From Linnemannia elongata (lineage: Eukaryota > Mortierellomycota > Mortierellomycetes > Mortierellales > Mortierellaceae), in the NCBI GenBank assembly GCA_036320915.1, contig JAXBDG010000001.1, positions 682,001 through 746,000 on the forward strand: a stretch of 64,000 bases of DNA. Reading direction: 5' to 3'. Of the stretch, positions 48,779 through 60,291 are shown piece after piece (position 1 is the stretch's first letter; each line of letters opens with the position of its first letter). The notes beneath the pieces were generated by a model. That model ran no database searches. It had not been told where the DNA came from and saw only the letters and a list, made by a program, of their open reading frames with translations. The translations under genes were made by a program, and so were the position numbers.

Positions 48779-49984
48779 GCTATTGCAGCATCAAGGGCCT
48801 CAACATCGCCCATTCCAGCTATTAAAGACTGACCATCCCCACATTGCTGTTTCCTCTGGATCACCTCAGACCCGCTTGCCACTCTTGTTACAAACCCAAG
48901 GCTCGACCACAGTCAGACCAGCCCTGATCACCCCTCCTCACAGCGCCCTTTCCACCATCGGCACCCCATTTCACCTCACCGAGCCCACCCTCTTTGCCCC
49001 AGATCTTGCCATGTCCAGCCCGCTTGATCCAGTTCACGTACAGTCACAGAGTAAAGGTCTCGTTGATCTTTCAAGACGATACCCAAGAGGGCCCCCCTCT
49101 CAGCTTCAACCACACCAGCCACGACATCTCCCACACCACCTTCCTTACTCACCACCACCAACGGCAACCTCAATGTCCTTCCCTTGCACGACAGAGTCCG
49201 AAGGCACTTTTCCAAATATCACTACTGAGGGACAGCCACCAGTCACCTACATGGCTAGCCTGATTGCCAACCAGCTACTTCAAGTCGGTGCTAGCATGTT
49301 TGGCAGACAGACAGATGCTAATTGTGTTCTCAAGGTGGGGAACGACCGATATTTTGTCCACGTCCAAATGCTGGCTGTAAGTACATGCATGGGGACACCA
49401 CTTGTCCCTTTTCGTTTTGTGTTTGTTTGATTACATTTCTTATTCCTCACACGGAGCCTGCATTAAGAGTTCATTCAACTCTCTATACTCCTCGCACGTT
49501 TAACGGGCTTTTATCCCCTCCTAAACCCCCGACACACTTTCGGCGTTAATTCTTTACGTTTTCTTTCTAACCTGACGAATTTGTGTTCTCATCACATAAG
49601 TTTTCTTTGCCAACATGAAAGAGGAAGAGCGAGAAAGCCCAATGTGTGATCGTTTGTTTATTTGTTTACATGATAGTTTATGCTACGATGGATGGTTGGG
49701 TTGGTTGGTGGTTAGTTAGTTCTTGTTTGTGTCATTTGTTCACTCTCTTCTCGTCTTTTGTTTCCGCCCACCATCCGTCTCTTCATTCGCTCATGTACAA
49801 TGCAGACACATACGCAATGACGTTTGAACTTTTTGTACCTGATGAGATCTGCATGTTTCCATGGGCATACAATGCATCAACGCCCAACAAATTCAAATAT
49901 GAGCATGGTCACCTTTTGTTTTTGGGCTTAATTTTCTTGGCTTTTGTTTGAAGCATCATCCGTGCTTTAAAGGTATTTGAGAAG

Positions 49985-50040
<56 letters not shown>

Positions 50041-51789
50041 AGGTGCTCAATGTGAGAGAGATGCAGGAGAAAGAGGAAAGTACATCAATAAGAGACATAG
50101 TATGCAACGCTGTTGTGGTTAGCTCGCATGCTGACATGAGAGAGGACAAAGCTCTATTGTTTCGTCTCTTTGCGTTCCAAATATGGACATCCATTAAAAC
50201 TCGGGGCACCCCATTGAAAGGCGAGCGGGGAGGCTGGAGAAAGATAAGAAAGGAAAGAGAGAGAAAGAAAGAAAGAAAGAGAAAGAGAGAGAGAGAGTGG
50301 CGAAGAAGAAAACATCTGCACCGCCTGGGATCGAACAATAGGAGGCAACTGCTGATGCTAACGCTAACGTTAATACTAATGCTAATGCTAATGCTAATGC
50401 CAACGCTAATGCTAATGCTAATGCCAACGCTAATGCTAATGCTAATGATAACAGTACTTTGTTATTACTAGTTTTTTTTGGCGGGTCAATGGATGTTGCG
50501 TGCAACTGAGAGTTGCAATAATATCTTTCTATCCACTCTCTCACACTCCATACATATATTATCTTTTTTTTCCTTTGTGCCCTTTCTCTGATTCATTGTT
50601 GTTACCGCAATAGTCAAGATCACCGACGTTCAGACGCATCTTTGATGAGATGATTCTCGAGGAAGCCTGGGGAGTAAACTACGGTCAATTGGATGAGGAC
50701 GACGAACTGGTCAGCTCCAACAGCGACTATGGCTACCAGGACTCTGTCAACATGTCTGGTGAGGACCATGGGCCTGAGTCAGATGACGAGAGCATGTGGG
50801 ACCATAATAGCGTTTCTTCCTGGAACCAAGGCCAACGACATCGCCCTCGTTTTCGTCGTGTACGGTCGAGATCCGAAGATCCATCGGCATTGGTAGATGC
50901 ATTCCCGCACCAGTTGGGTCCCCTGGACTCGGCAAGTACGGATCAGCCATCTCCACCCTCATCACAAGAGGAGGAAAGGGCGGCCGACTTAAGTATTGAA
51001 CGATTGAATGTCCGAGTTCGTCAACAACTGCGCGTTCAAGACGAATTGGGCCATGATCATGAGGTGAAGAAGAAGGGGAGGGTAAGATTGAGCCCAGGAC
51101 TTGTAAGCGTAGGGGGAAGGGCAGTAGAGAAGGGAGATGAAGATCGAGCGGACGACGAGGACGCAGAGGCATTATCGGATGATGACGATGGGAAAAGCAC
51201 CAACAGCACGGGCACAGATGGCGGCCTACCTGAGCTCGTTGTCACCTTTGCTGACCCAGAAGGCAGTCATTTCAAGGAACTATTGTATTGGGTAAGTCTA
51301 TTCTAGGCACATGCGCGCTCTCATACACACAACGCCATCATCGTCCTTTATTTTTCTTCTTCATCCGACCAAAGCAACCGTAACAGTGTGTGCAACCACA
51401 AGCGAGAATGAATGTATGTGAAGGAGAGACTCGACGTTAACCTTGTGTATTTCATCTTTTTTCTGTTTTATCCCTCCTCTGTATTGCTTGGCCTCCGCAT
51501 ATAGCTCTACACTGGAGATAGTAACCGGTGGATTCAATTTTTCACGCCCGAGAACTATGGTTCGATCCTGCAGAACATCCTCCATTTGAACATAGTGACT
51601 AGAGAGGTACTTGAAATCTGTATGGTGTTTGAGGCCAGGACACCGCCAGAGCTCGGTCTCGGGGGGATGGCTCTCTCTGTCCTTTGTGGGTCGTCGTCCG
51701 CTTCGTTGTCACACACCTCGCTCGATTTGAATACGAACGCAGATGCAGCATTTGCCGCAGAGGCGGGGACAGACATCAGCCCAACGTAA
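48741..51789 (+). CDS. BTB/POZ domain protein with split domain
   Basis: Three exons, 48741-49376, 50614-51291 and 51505-51789, give 532 residues. The first ~180 residues are Gln-, Pro- and Ser-rich, starting with a polyQ run. The BTB domain starts near residue 190: DANCVLKVGNDRYFVHVQML, then across the splice SRSPTFRRIFDEMILEEAWG. A ~185-residue acidic and basic low-complexity insert follows. The fold then resumes with LPELVVTFADPEGSHFKELL, YWLYTGDSNRWIQFFTPENY and LHLNIVTREVLEIC. Such proteins are often self-associating adaptors, for example for CUL3 ligases; there is no zinc finger or Kelch repeat here. Function is not known. Intron 1 is 1237 nt and full of simple repeats. Confidence 0.8.
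49989..50039 (+). repeat. GA dinucleotide microsatellite in BTB intron 1
   Basis: About 25 uninterrupted GA units lie inside the long first intron of the BTB gene. Confidence 0.9.
50353..50452 (+). repeat. GCTAAT hexamer array in BTB intron 1
   Basis: About 16 hexamers of GCTAAT with GCTAAC, GCCAAC and similar variants span 100 nt. A 24-nt higher-order unit (three GCTAAT followed by one GCCAAC) occurs twice in tandem. Confidence 0.85.
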
Positions 51790-52860
51790 TACGGAATGAG
51801 AGAAGGAAGCACATGAATAAAAGAAAGGACATGGAGTCGTTATATTTCATAGCGACGTTTTTTGTTGAGGCGTATTTTGGGGTTATGCATCCCTTTTTTT
51901 GTTCTTTACCACTTCTTCGTCCTCCCCGCTGATCACTCTCCCTACTCTGCCAACTTTTCTTATTGGTTTTCTCACATGTTTTCCGGCGTCTTTCTGTATC
52001 TAACCTTGTCTTTCAATTCGTGTTTTTTTCGCGCTAGTTTTTGTTAAAGTGGGCGCAAAACCATCCTCCGGCTCTCTCACCGATTCAGCTCATCCTGCTG
52101 TTGCTGTTTTTTGAGTTCTTTGAGCTGGAATTTGAACCGTGCACAGCATGGTCCTCCTCCCCCTTTTTTTTCTCTCACTGTCTTCTATCCTCCTCATCTC
52201 TCATCCGACCCATTGTCCATTATGACCATGCACTGATATGCAAATGCATGCATGAACGGGCGCCAAAGAGAGAGCTTTTCCTCTGCTATTGTCAAGTACT
52301 TTGTTGACGATGTTGATTATTTTGTTTTCTGTCATCGTTTGTTGGTGTTGGTGTCTTTTGTAAATTGTAAATTGCAGCCCTAATTGTTATCCTTGTCAAT
52401 GTTGACGCTGATGCAGATGCAGATGGAGGTTTTTTTTTGTTATTGTTGTTTTTGTTATTTGTTCACGCGCGAACGCATAAACAAATCAGAATTAGTACAA
52501 TACGAGAAAAATGTAATGGAAAAAGAAGGTTGTAGGCAAACAACAAGCGGTTCTAGAACTGTATCAACTACGCCTACTCATTGTGCCTTTTTTTTTTTTG
52601 GGGGGGGGGGGGGTAAGGAGATGATGGGGCATTCATGCAGTGTTTTCTATTTATTTTGTGTTTGCATGCGTTGGGTACGTTTGTGCCTGAATCAACGATA
52701 GCATTGGCACTTGAAGCTTGGGCTACAGAGATGGGGGGATAGGAAAGACAATTGTAGAGTGATGATGGCCTTGGAATTTCTTGAGTTTATTTTCTCCTCG
52801 GATCTTCTTGCTTCTCTCAACTAGGTCGTCCTTCAGTACATACTCTAAGTCTATCGTGGT
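51790..52860. other. Convergent 3' flanks of BTB gene and PPN1
   Basis: No coding region is supported over 1.07 kb. The sequence is T-rich; open frames are short and lack similarity. Confidence 0.45.
52588..52613 (+). repeat. T12-G14 double homopolymer
   Basis: Twelve T are followed directly by fourteen G. Both lengths are prone to sequencing error. Confidence 0.8.
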
Positions 52861-54794
52861 CTATGCAACGGTAGTATTAGCCCCACTCTGAACCACCATC
52901 CGATCAAGGTATACTCTCTTCAGATCCTCTTCTCTCGCAATCCGACGCGCCAAACCCAACCACTCCGAGACACCCAAGTTCTCGAGCCCATAATCTTCCC
53001 GGGTCCGGTACTCGATCTCGTATGTGGGACGCGTACGGGGGTGTTTGTTGGCGTGGGTGAGGTTACACCAGTACTGCGTAAATTCCTGAGGGAACCCGAA
53101 TGTGGTGGAAGGGACTGGGCTGGGGCGTCGATGGTGGTGGTGGTATTGTTTCTCGGCATCTTCGTCTTCGTCTTCGCCATCCTGAGTATCACCGTCGCTG
53201 TTGTCGAGCTGGTAGGAGAAAACACGTAAGGTGGGGTTGTAGGTTGGAACGACAGAGGGCGAGACCATGACGATGGCATAATCCTTGAGTTGAGCACGTC
53301 TGGGGACAGTGTCATACTGCATCCAGAGATCCTCCAAGTACGTACTAAGACCCTGCGCGCTAAACGTGGCGTTATTATCAATTGGCGCATCCCCCACAAG
53401 TCCATCTTCTGGAGGAGATTCCTCCTCGCCTTCCTTGTTGCCACCACGCGAGAGCAGGAAGAAGTGGTCAATGTTGGCATGACCAAAGAGATGACCAACA
53501 ATGACATCCTGATAGGCGAGCGCGATCTTGGTGTATCGCGAGTAGCAAGTGGGTGAATACGACTTCTTGTCTGGTGGGACATGTCCCGTCAAGTAGGCGA
53601 CCATCTTGCGTTTCCGAAGCCTGTCCAACTCAGCCTCCAGCCAGTCCATCTGCTCCGTGCCTGGTTGCTCCTCCTCTCTGCACCCATCGACAGCGACATT
53701 GGGGATATAGAAGTACAGAGTGTTGAGACTGATGACGGTGATCTTGTCAGCAACGGCCTCAACAGAGTAATATCCTCCACGAGCAAAAGTCTTGGCCATG
53801 GACTCGGGAATGAACTCTGTCCAGATGGTGGCAAAGTGCTGGAGGATGGCGTTGGGACCCGGTTGGAGAATGTTGTGAGGGTAGATATCGTTGTTACCGA
53901 TGGAGGGGATGATGGGGATGCGTCGACCGAGTGGACCAGGAGGGAAAGTGTTAAGGACTTTGTTAGCTATGATCTTATTGAGAGCGTTGATCTCTTTCTG
54001 GGTGCGCGGGTGGGTGTTGTCAGAGTCGTGCCTTTAAGAACGATCCCAGGGAAGACGGAAGGGATATCACATCAGGAGGAGATAACAGGGGGAAAAGGAA
54101 GGAAGGGAGGGAAGCGACAAATTAGACTTTTGATCAAAATCACTGATCATATCACCAGAAACGCGTTCTCCCGACTGTCATCAACGACACCCTTGCTGAT
54201 GATGTTCCAGTGGACCCTTCTTTACCTGGCGTTGTCTCCAGTCCAGACAACAAAGTCAACCGAGTCTACAACGTTCTTGTCAATCCAGTTAAAGGTGGCA
54301 TCGATCAGACCCAGGGGACTGTCACAGATCGTATTCGGGGCTCCATATCGACCACCCATCGTGGTATTGATTGGGACAACAGACGACGACGACGCGCGGG
54401 AGTGCAAAAGCTCCGGCCGGAGAATGTTGCTGCCCAATGTTCTGTCGTTGGGGTATCCAAGAGGATAGCGGTGAACTCGTCCATTGTATCGTTGGAATCG
54501 TTTCTGTCCACTGACATCATCATTATTATGGTCATCACCATCTTCTCCGACGATGGTGTGACAAGAGGTCCAGACCGCAGCTCCTTCCAGATAATGTTCG
54601 TCAGGGTGGAGGTCGGTCATTTGAAGAAACCGGCCCTTCAACTCTGTCTGTTCCAGCCACGGAGCTGAAGTTGGGGCTTCATAAGTGGTTGTTGTGAGGA
54701 GGATGGTGCATGCGATCGCTGAGCAGATGAGAAGGACAGCCGGACTCCAATGTCGTCTGCATGACGAATCCGTTGGGTCCTTGTGATTGTCCAT
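52861..54794 (-). CDS. PPN1: Endopolyphosphatase PPN1
   Basis: Two exons on the - strand, 54794-54226 and 54031-52861, 579 residues. One hydrophobic segment at residues ~17-37 (SPAVLLICSAIACTILL) makes this a type II membrane protein. The calcineurin-like phosphoesterase motifs are present in order: FLQMTDLHPDEHY, WTGDNARHD (completed by the splice), PSIGNNDIYPHN, YLTGHVPP and LFGHANIDHFFLL. In yeast PPN1 reaches the vacuole through the multivesicular body pathway and cuts inorganic polyphosphate chains internally; it is made as an inactive precursor and processed. An acidic, His-rich insert (QYHHHHRRP region) lies in the C-terminal part. It diverges from RMD5. Confidence 0.92.
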
Positions 54795-55790
54795 TTTTTG
54801 GGGGCTAGAAAAAAGCGTTACAGAGAAAGGAAGGGAGAGGGCGTGGGAGAGTGGGGGGAGAGAGGGAGGGAAGGAGTGAAAGAAAGAGAAAGGCGAGTAG
54901 CAGGAAGAAAGAGAAAGGCGAGTAGCAGGAAGAAAGAGAAAGGCGAGTAGCAGGAAGAAAGAGAAAATAGGACGAGGAGGTTTTTTGTAGGAGGAACAGC
55001 AGGTCGGGAGAATAAGTCCAAGAGTGTGGGAAGAAGATGGGGATCTGGGACATGGTTAGGCATTATCACACTTTATTTATTCTTAGACTGGACTACTTTC
55101 ACAGTTGCATGTCGAATTGACGATCCGCTCTTTGACCCTGCTTTGGAAAGAGAGCATGAGAACAACTTCACATCTGTAGCCCTTCCTCTTTCTATTCTTT
55201 TGAGCGCGCTTCGTTACTCCAATTGGTATGTTTATATGGCGCCCTTTATGTCAATTGCCCACCACCTTATTTTTCTGTCTAGTTGTCGAGAGTTCAGGAC
55301 CAACAACTGTTGCATCAAAGAATATACCCATGTCCATCGAATAACGCGTGCGCCATAACTAGCACAGTAAGCTTGCAAGAGATCCTTGAGTATGCAAGGC
55401 TATCTATCCACGCGTCGATGGAGGTAGGCACCAGGTTGGACCTTTGGTCCTGTGGTCTGTACGTAGAGCCCTATCAATTCGATTCGATTGGTGGGCGTGA
55501 TCGAATCAGTCACAAACGCGTCACGGGGTCCAGAGTGGGTCGTGTCCATTCTCTCTTTAGCCAAAGCTTGCTCAGTCTTTGCTTGCTTTGCTTAGTTCTC
55601 GCTTTCACTGCATTCAAACCCTTCCTCCTTTTGGCACATCTACCTTCTTACAGCTCACGCTCACACCGACAGAAAGGGCAATTAAGGTCAACAACGACGA
55701 CACTCACACCTCCTCGCATCGACATTCCGGCTCTCAAAAGACACCGCCCACTCTCTCTTCACAGTCTCCTCACATTCACTTCCAGTCGAC
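54795..55790. promoter_or_regulatory. Bidirectional promoter, PPN1 and RMD5
   Basis: The two start codons are 996 nt apart. The PPN1 side is purine-rich on the + strand (pyrimidine-rich in the gene's direction) and contains a 25-nt tandem repeat. The RMD5 side is C/T-rich just before its start codon. Confidence 0.55.
54881..54966. repeat. 25-nt tandem repeat in PPN1 promoter
   Basis: Three exact copies of a 25-nt unit (AGAAAGAGAAAGGCGAGTAG plus CAGGA) run at 54881-54905, 54906-54930 and 54931-54955. An 11-nt partial copy follows. The array lies 87-172 nt upstream of the PPN1 start. Confidence 0.95.
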
Positions 55791-57954
55791 ATGGAATCGT
55801 TTATCAAGGACTACGACAAGATCATAAAGAAGCAGCGGACCTTGGAGACAAACGACCCACTTGACCGCCTGATAGCCGTCGTCAACGAGGCCAAAGAAAA
55901 GATCCGGGCAGGTGTGTTTTTACCAGCTGTGTCCCTTCTTTGTGTAGCAAGGGGGTTTTTTTTGTAGCGTTGTTTGGAACCAAAAGACACGCAGGGATCC
56001 TTGCTTATTCGACTCGAATTAACACGAACTGGCTATATTCCTCTTATGAGTATAGACCCAAGCTCTGTCACATCCTCTCTTGCCGTGCTCGGCAAGTCAA
56101 TCAAAACGGTCTCTAATGGGATCTTAGAGGAGCAGAAAGAAATACAGAGCTCGCTCTCAAAGTACTCCAAGGCAATCGACAAGGTATGTTCTGACACATT
56201 CAAAAAAAGTTAGAAAAGGGGGGAACAGAAAGAAAAATGGCAAGGGATATAACGAGGAAGAAGTAGAACCATGGTTGCACTACCATGACTATGTTTGCTG
56301 TCTGTTCTTGTATTGGGTGTACGTGCTTTTTTTTTTTTTTTTTTTCGTTCTTTGCGTTTCGCAATCCTAACCCCTTTTATTTCCCGTCGTGTGTTTGTGT
56401 ATATCACACTTCGTTTCTGGGGTTTGGTTCGGGACACCGACATAGAAATTTACAGCAGACATGATGGCAGCCATCAACCCACATGCTTTCGACCACAAGG
56501 AAAATATCCTCCGGAGCACGATAGCAATGCACTTTATCCGTCAGGGTAATTTTGAGATTGGAGACACCTTCGCTAAGGTAAGAAGCATTGACTTGATGTT
56601 GATAGCCTGCTTATTCACTCTGTCGTTTTTGAATAATGATTTGTTTTCTACTGTTTACAGTAACTGACAATGATCTGTTGGTATCCTTCATTAGGAGACT
56701 GGCTTGACAGTGCCAGACTCGATGCGACACCAGTTCATGGAGATGTTTGATATTGTCGCGGCACTCAAAGAGGACAACCTGGAACCAGCATTACAGTGAG
56801 TGTCTACTGGTGCTATTAGACCTCTTTGGATCGTCAAAGGTGGTTCATGCATTCGCTGTCGGAGCTCCAATTGACTTTTTTTTTTTTTTTGTGACTGGAT
56901 CGAAATCTAGATGGGCAACGCGGCACAGGAGCGGTCTGGAGAAACGGTCAAGCACCCTCGAGTTCAAGCTTCATCGTCAGAGATACTTGCAGCTGTTGAT
57001 GGGTCGTCAGGTCCAAGAGGCCATTGCCTACGCTCGCAAGAATTTTGCATACTTTGGAAACCGTCATACTCAAGGTACTTTTAATCCTGCCACTGGAGTT
57101 TCTATGTGCCTAGAAGTAAACACATTCATCACCTTCGTACTGACTATAGTAAACGTGTTCGTTGGCTATTAGAAATCTTCCGACTCATGTGTAGTATCAT
57201 ATACATGGATCACATCAAGACATCGCCCTACGCAGATCTAATAGCCCCAAACACTAACGCCGACATTCAGCACATGTTCACTCGCGACTTTTGCAGTCTG
57301 ATTGGTCTGTCCTGCGACAGTCCACTCTACGTCAGGTGCGTCCCTTAATGACTCGTACAGTCGCCCCGCATCATACTCTCAATGCACGCACTAACACACG
57401 TCTGCTTTTACATTGTCTCCAGTGTCACTGTGGGAACCCAAGCTATGCCAACAATGATCAAGATGGCAAGCATTATGAAGGCCAAGAAGACCGAATGGAG
57501 TCAACAGCAGGAGTTACCGGTATGTCAAACTGCCCTTTGTGAAACTCCGATATATGTCTGTTTCCGTCAAATGGGACCGTTCCTGTATTGATATCGCATT
57601 TTTCATATGATATGACAAAAAAATAGGTGGAGATCAATTTGACGGACGACACCAAGTTCCATTCAATCTTTGCTTGTCCTGTCTCAAAGGAACAAGCAAC
57701 AGAGGAGAACCCGCCAATGATGATGGGATGTGGACACGTTATCTGCAAAGAGAGTTTGCAGAAGCTTTGCCGTGGATCCAGCAAGTACGTGTTCCTTGTA
57801 CAGTTTGAGCCGGGATTGCATAGTGAGCGGTGTGAGTCTCATTCAATTTAACCTGATTTTTTTTATTTGCTTACTGTATGATAGTCTTCGGTTCAAGTGT
57901 CCGTATTGCCCTCAAGAGTCTATGGCCTCGCAGGCCAAGAACGTCTACTTCTAG
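55791..57954 (+). CDS. RMD5: RMD5/GID2 subunit of the GID (CTLH) ubiquitin ligase
   Basis: Nine exons: 55791-55911, 56056-56183, 56446-56577, 56695-56795, 56911-57074, 57173-57335, 57423-57519, 57627-57784 and 57885-57954, 377 residues, close to human RMND5A. LisH and CTLH segments are visible ([40 protein letters not shown]), followed by a CRA region with [15 protein letters not shown] degenerate RING lies at residues ~318-365: [19 protein letters not shown] and FKCPYCP. RMD5 pairs with FYV10/MAEA as the catalytic RING pair of the GID ligase, which degrades gluconeogenic enzymes after glucose is added. FYV10 is not in this window. Exons and introns are short and all splice sites are GT-AG. 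Confidence 0.93.
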
Positions 57955-58157
57955 ACGTTGCGCACAGCCCATGCAGCCATAGACATTCGCATTTAAAAAA
58001 AATGAAGGATCTCAGTTCCACCAGTCACTTTTTTGTGAGGCATCCAAGCCACAATCCTGTTTTGATTTTTTTTCTTTTTTTTTCTTTTTTTGACCTGGCT
58101 CAGCTTGAAGTGCATTGCCCATCTTTCGTAACACAACTCTACAACCATATACACATC

Positions 58158-59824
58158 ATGGACGCTGCCGATGAGCCCTATGACTTTCTCAACTGGCACA
58201 GCAATGCGCCCGTTGTTAAGGATGAGAAAAAGGAATTGGTAATACCACCGGCACTCTGGACTATTTTTATTTCGCCTTTGGGCGTTAGTTTACTTTGCAA
58301 GTCTGATACCGTCCCCTCGTTTTTCTTATGATTGACTTATTATAGAAGAAGCAGAAGAAGGCAGAGAAGGAGGCCAAGGCCAAGGCAGCAAAGGAGTCCA
58401 AGAAGTCGTCCTCCAAATCATCAAAAAAGTCCAGCAAAAAGGCCAAGGATTCTGACAGCGACAGCAGCGATGACGAGGAGGAGGAGGCAGCAGGATCAAA
58501 GAAGGCGCTCAGAGCTAGCAAGAAGAAAAAGTCCAAGAAGGAAGTCATCGTCCTGGATTCAGATATAGAATCATCAAACTCGGACTCAGAGCAGGATGAT
58601 CCTGACACACAACCACCACCAAAGTCCAAGAAGAAGAAGAACAAGAAGAAGAACAAAAAGAAGAAGGCTGGCGCAGATGATGATGAGGAGGCAGAGGCAC
58701 CCGAGAATGAGGATGGTGATGAAGATGAGGAGGAAGGTGGAAAGAAGAAGAAGAAGAAGGGCGATAAGAAGGACAAGGAGGGCAAGGAGAAGAAGGAGGG
58801 TCCTGGACGGAAGGGCGAGTACGGTATCTGGATCGGCAACCTCTCATTCTTGACGACTGACAAGGCATTGCGCCATTTCTTCCGTAACGTCGGCGCCGAA
58901 ATTACACGTGTCAACATGCCTACAGGATCGGGATATAACAAGAAGGGCAACAAGGGCTTCGCCTATGTTGATTTCTCGAGTGCCGAGGGTCAGGAGGCGG
59001 CGATCAAGATGTCTGAGTCTGAGTTGGACGGACGGAAGGTGTTGATCAAGTCGAGCAAGTCGTTTGAGGGACGTCCCGCGGTCTCCAAGGCCGCTGCGCA
59101 GGAAAAGTCATTGAAGCAGAAGCATGCTATCTCGCCTACGCTGTTTGTAGGAAACTTGTCGTTCCAGTCGACGAGGGAGGGTCTTCAGAAGCTGTTTGAG
59201 GACTGCGGAGAGATTCGTAAGGTCCGTCTGGCGACTTTTGAGGATTCTGGAAAGTGCAAGGGGTAAGCTTCTTGGTTTCTGCTTTTGTTCAGGATGAGGG
59301 TTTACAGTGGATCTGGAAATATTTTATGGGAGGTGCCATCTACTCGTTTGCCAAATACTTACTGCCCACCATTTTTTATTTTGTTTAGATTTGCATATAT
59401 CGACTACATGGCACCTGAATCTGCGACGGCAGCATTGACGGACCCAAAGAAGCACTTTTTGGATGGACGCAAGCTCAACATCGAGTACGCCTCGGCCGAG
59501 GCAACTTTGAAGGGCAACCCTCGCGAGTACAGGAAGCGCAAGCGTGAGGAAGAAGATGCAGCAGCGATTGCCCGTGGCGAAGTGCCCCCCTCACAACAGG
59601 AAGGTGGCATCAACTATGATCCCGAAGCAGCCGCCGCCGAGGCAGAGGACGAGGAGAGGAGGAAACACAATGCGGAGCAAAAGGCCAAGCGACAGAGACG
59701 TCAACCAGGAGAGGCGCCCGTCAAGAAGCTTCAGGGTCATCAGCGTCCTGGATTTGCCCTTGCCAATGCGCAACGTGCCACCACTGGTATTGTCGAGTTC
59801 AAGGGAAACAAGGTTACTTTCTAA
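58158..59824 (+). CDS. NOP13: NOP13-like nucleolar protein with two RRMs
   Basis: Three exons, 58158-58238, 58346-59262 and 59389-59824, 477 residues. The N-terminal ~180 residues are alternating Lys-rich and acidic blocks, typical of nucleolar proteins. RRM1 (residues ~188-265) has IWIGNLSF and NKGFAYVDF. RRM2 (~291-370) has TLFVGNLSF and, across the last splice, GKCKGFAYIDY. The tail carries YRKRKREEED and a C-terminal HQRPGFALANAQRATTGI-like segment ending in VEFKGNKVTF, as in NOP13/nucleolin-like fungal proteins. A role in early ribosome assembly is expected from the family. It starts only 203 nt after the RMD5 stop codon. Confidence 0.88.
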
Positions 59825-60291
59825 GAAGCGAGGTTTCTTGGGAACTGCTGTTTCGCATTTTCTTTTCGTTTTTTTTCTCTCATTCATTTTCCTCACACTT
59901 TGCACAAATAAAAACTTTCCCCAGCATAATACCAACATATCTCTTGTACCTCTCCTTTGGCGGTAACTAATTGAACATTGCTTTGCAGACAAGAAGAAGA
60001 ACGGGAGTTACTGCTTGTAGGAGTGATATTCTACGCTAGCATAAAAAAGATGGTCTTACTCATTAGCACTGCTCCTTCTCATCATCACTCTACGAAAAGC
60101 TTTCGATTGGTTTTGGTCGTCAGAGGCACTGAAAAGGATGAAGGATAAATTATTTTTTTTGTTTTGAGGTATTATTGGAGGTATTCGTTAATGTTCTATA
60201 GAATAAAGGCGTTTATGAGGTGGAAATAGGCCCATTAAGGATAGGAAGGGGAAGTGGACATAAAGAACGTTGAGATGGATGATTTTTTTTT
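59825..60291. other. Convergent 3' flanks of NOP13 and MFS gene
   Basis: No gene is seen in this 467-nt interval between two converging genes. Confidence 0.5.
59907..59912 (+). terminator. Poly(A) signal of NOP13
   Basis: AATAAA lies 83 nt past the stop codon in a T-rich flank. Confidence 0.5.

Noticed and set aside
50310..50350. tRNA-like GTTCGATCC (B-box-like) on the complement near the hexamer array
   Set aside because: The flanks cannot form a T-stem and there is no A-box or acceptor stem at the right distance.
54805..55069. Open frames with Phe/Leu/Ser repeats on the complement upstream of PPN1
   Set aside because: They arise from the 25-nt tandem repeat and purine tract, with no family similarity.
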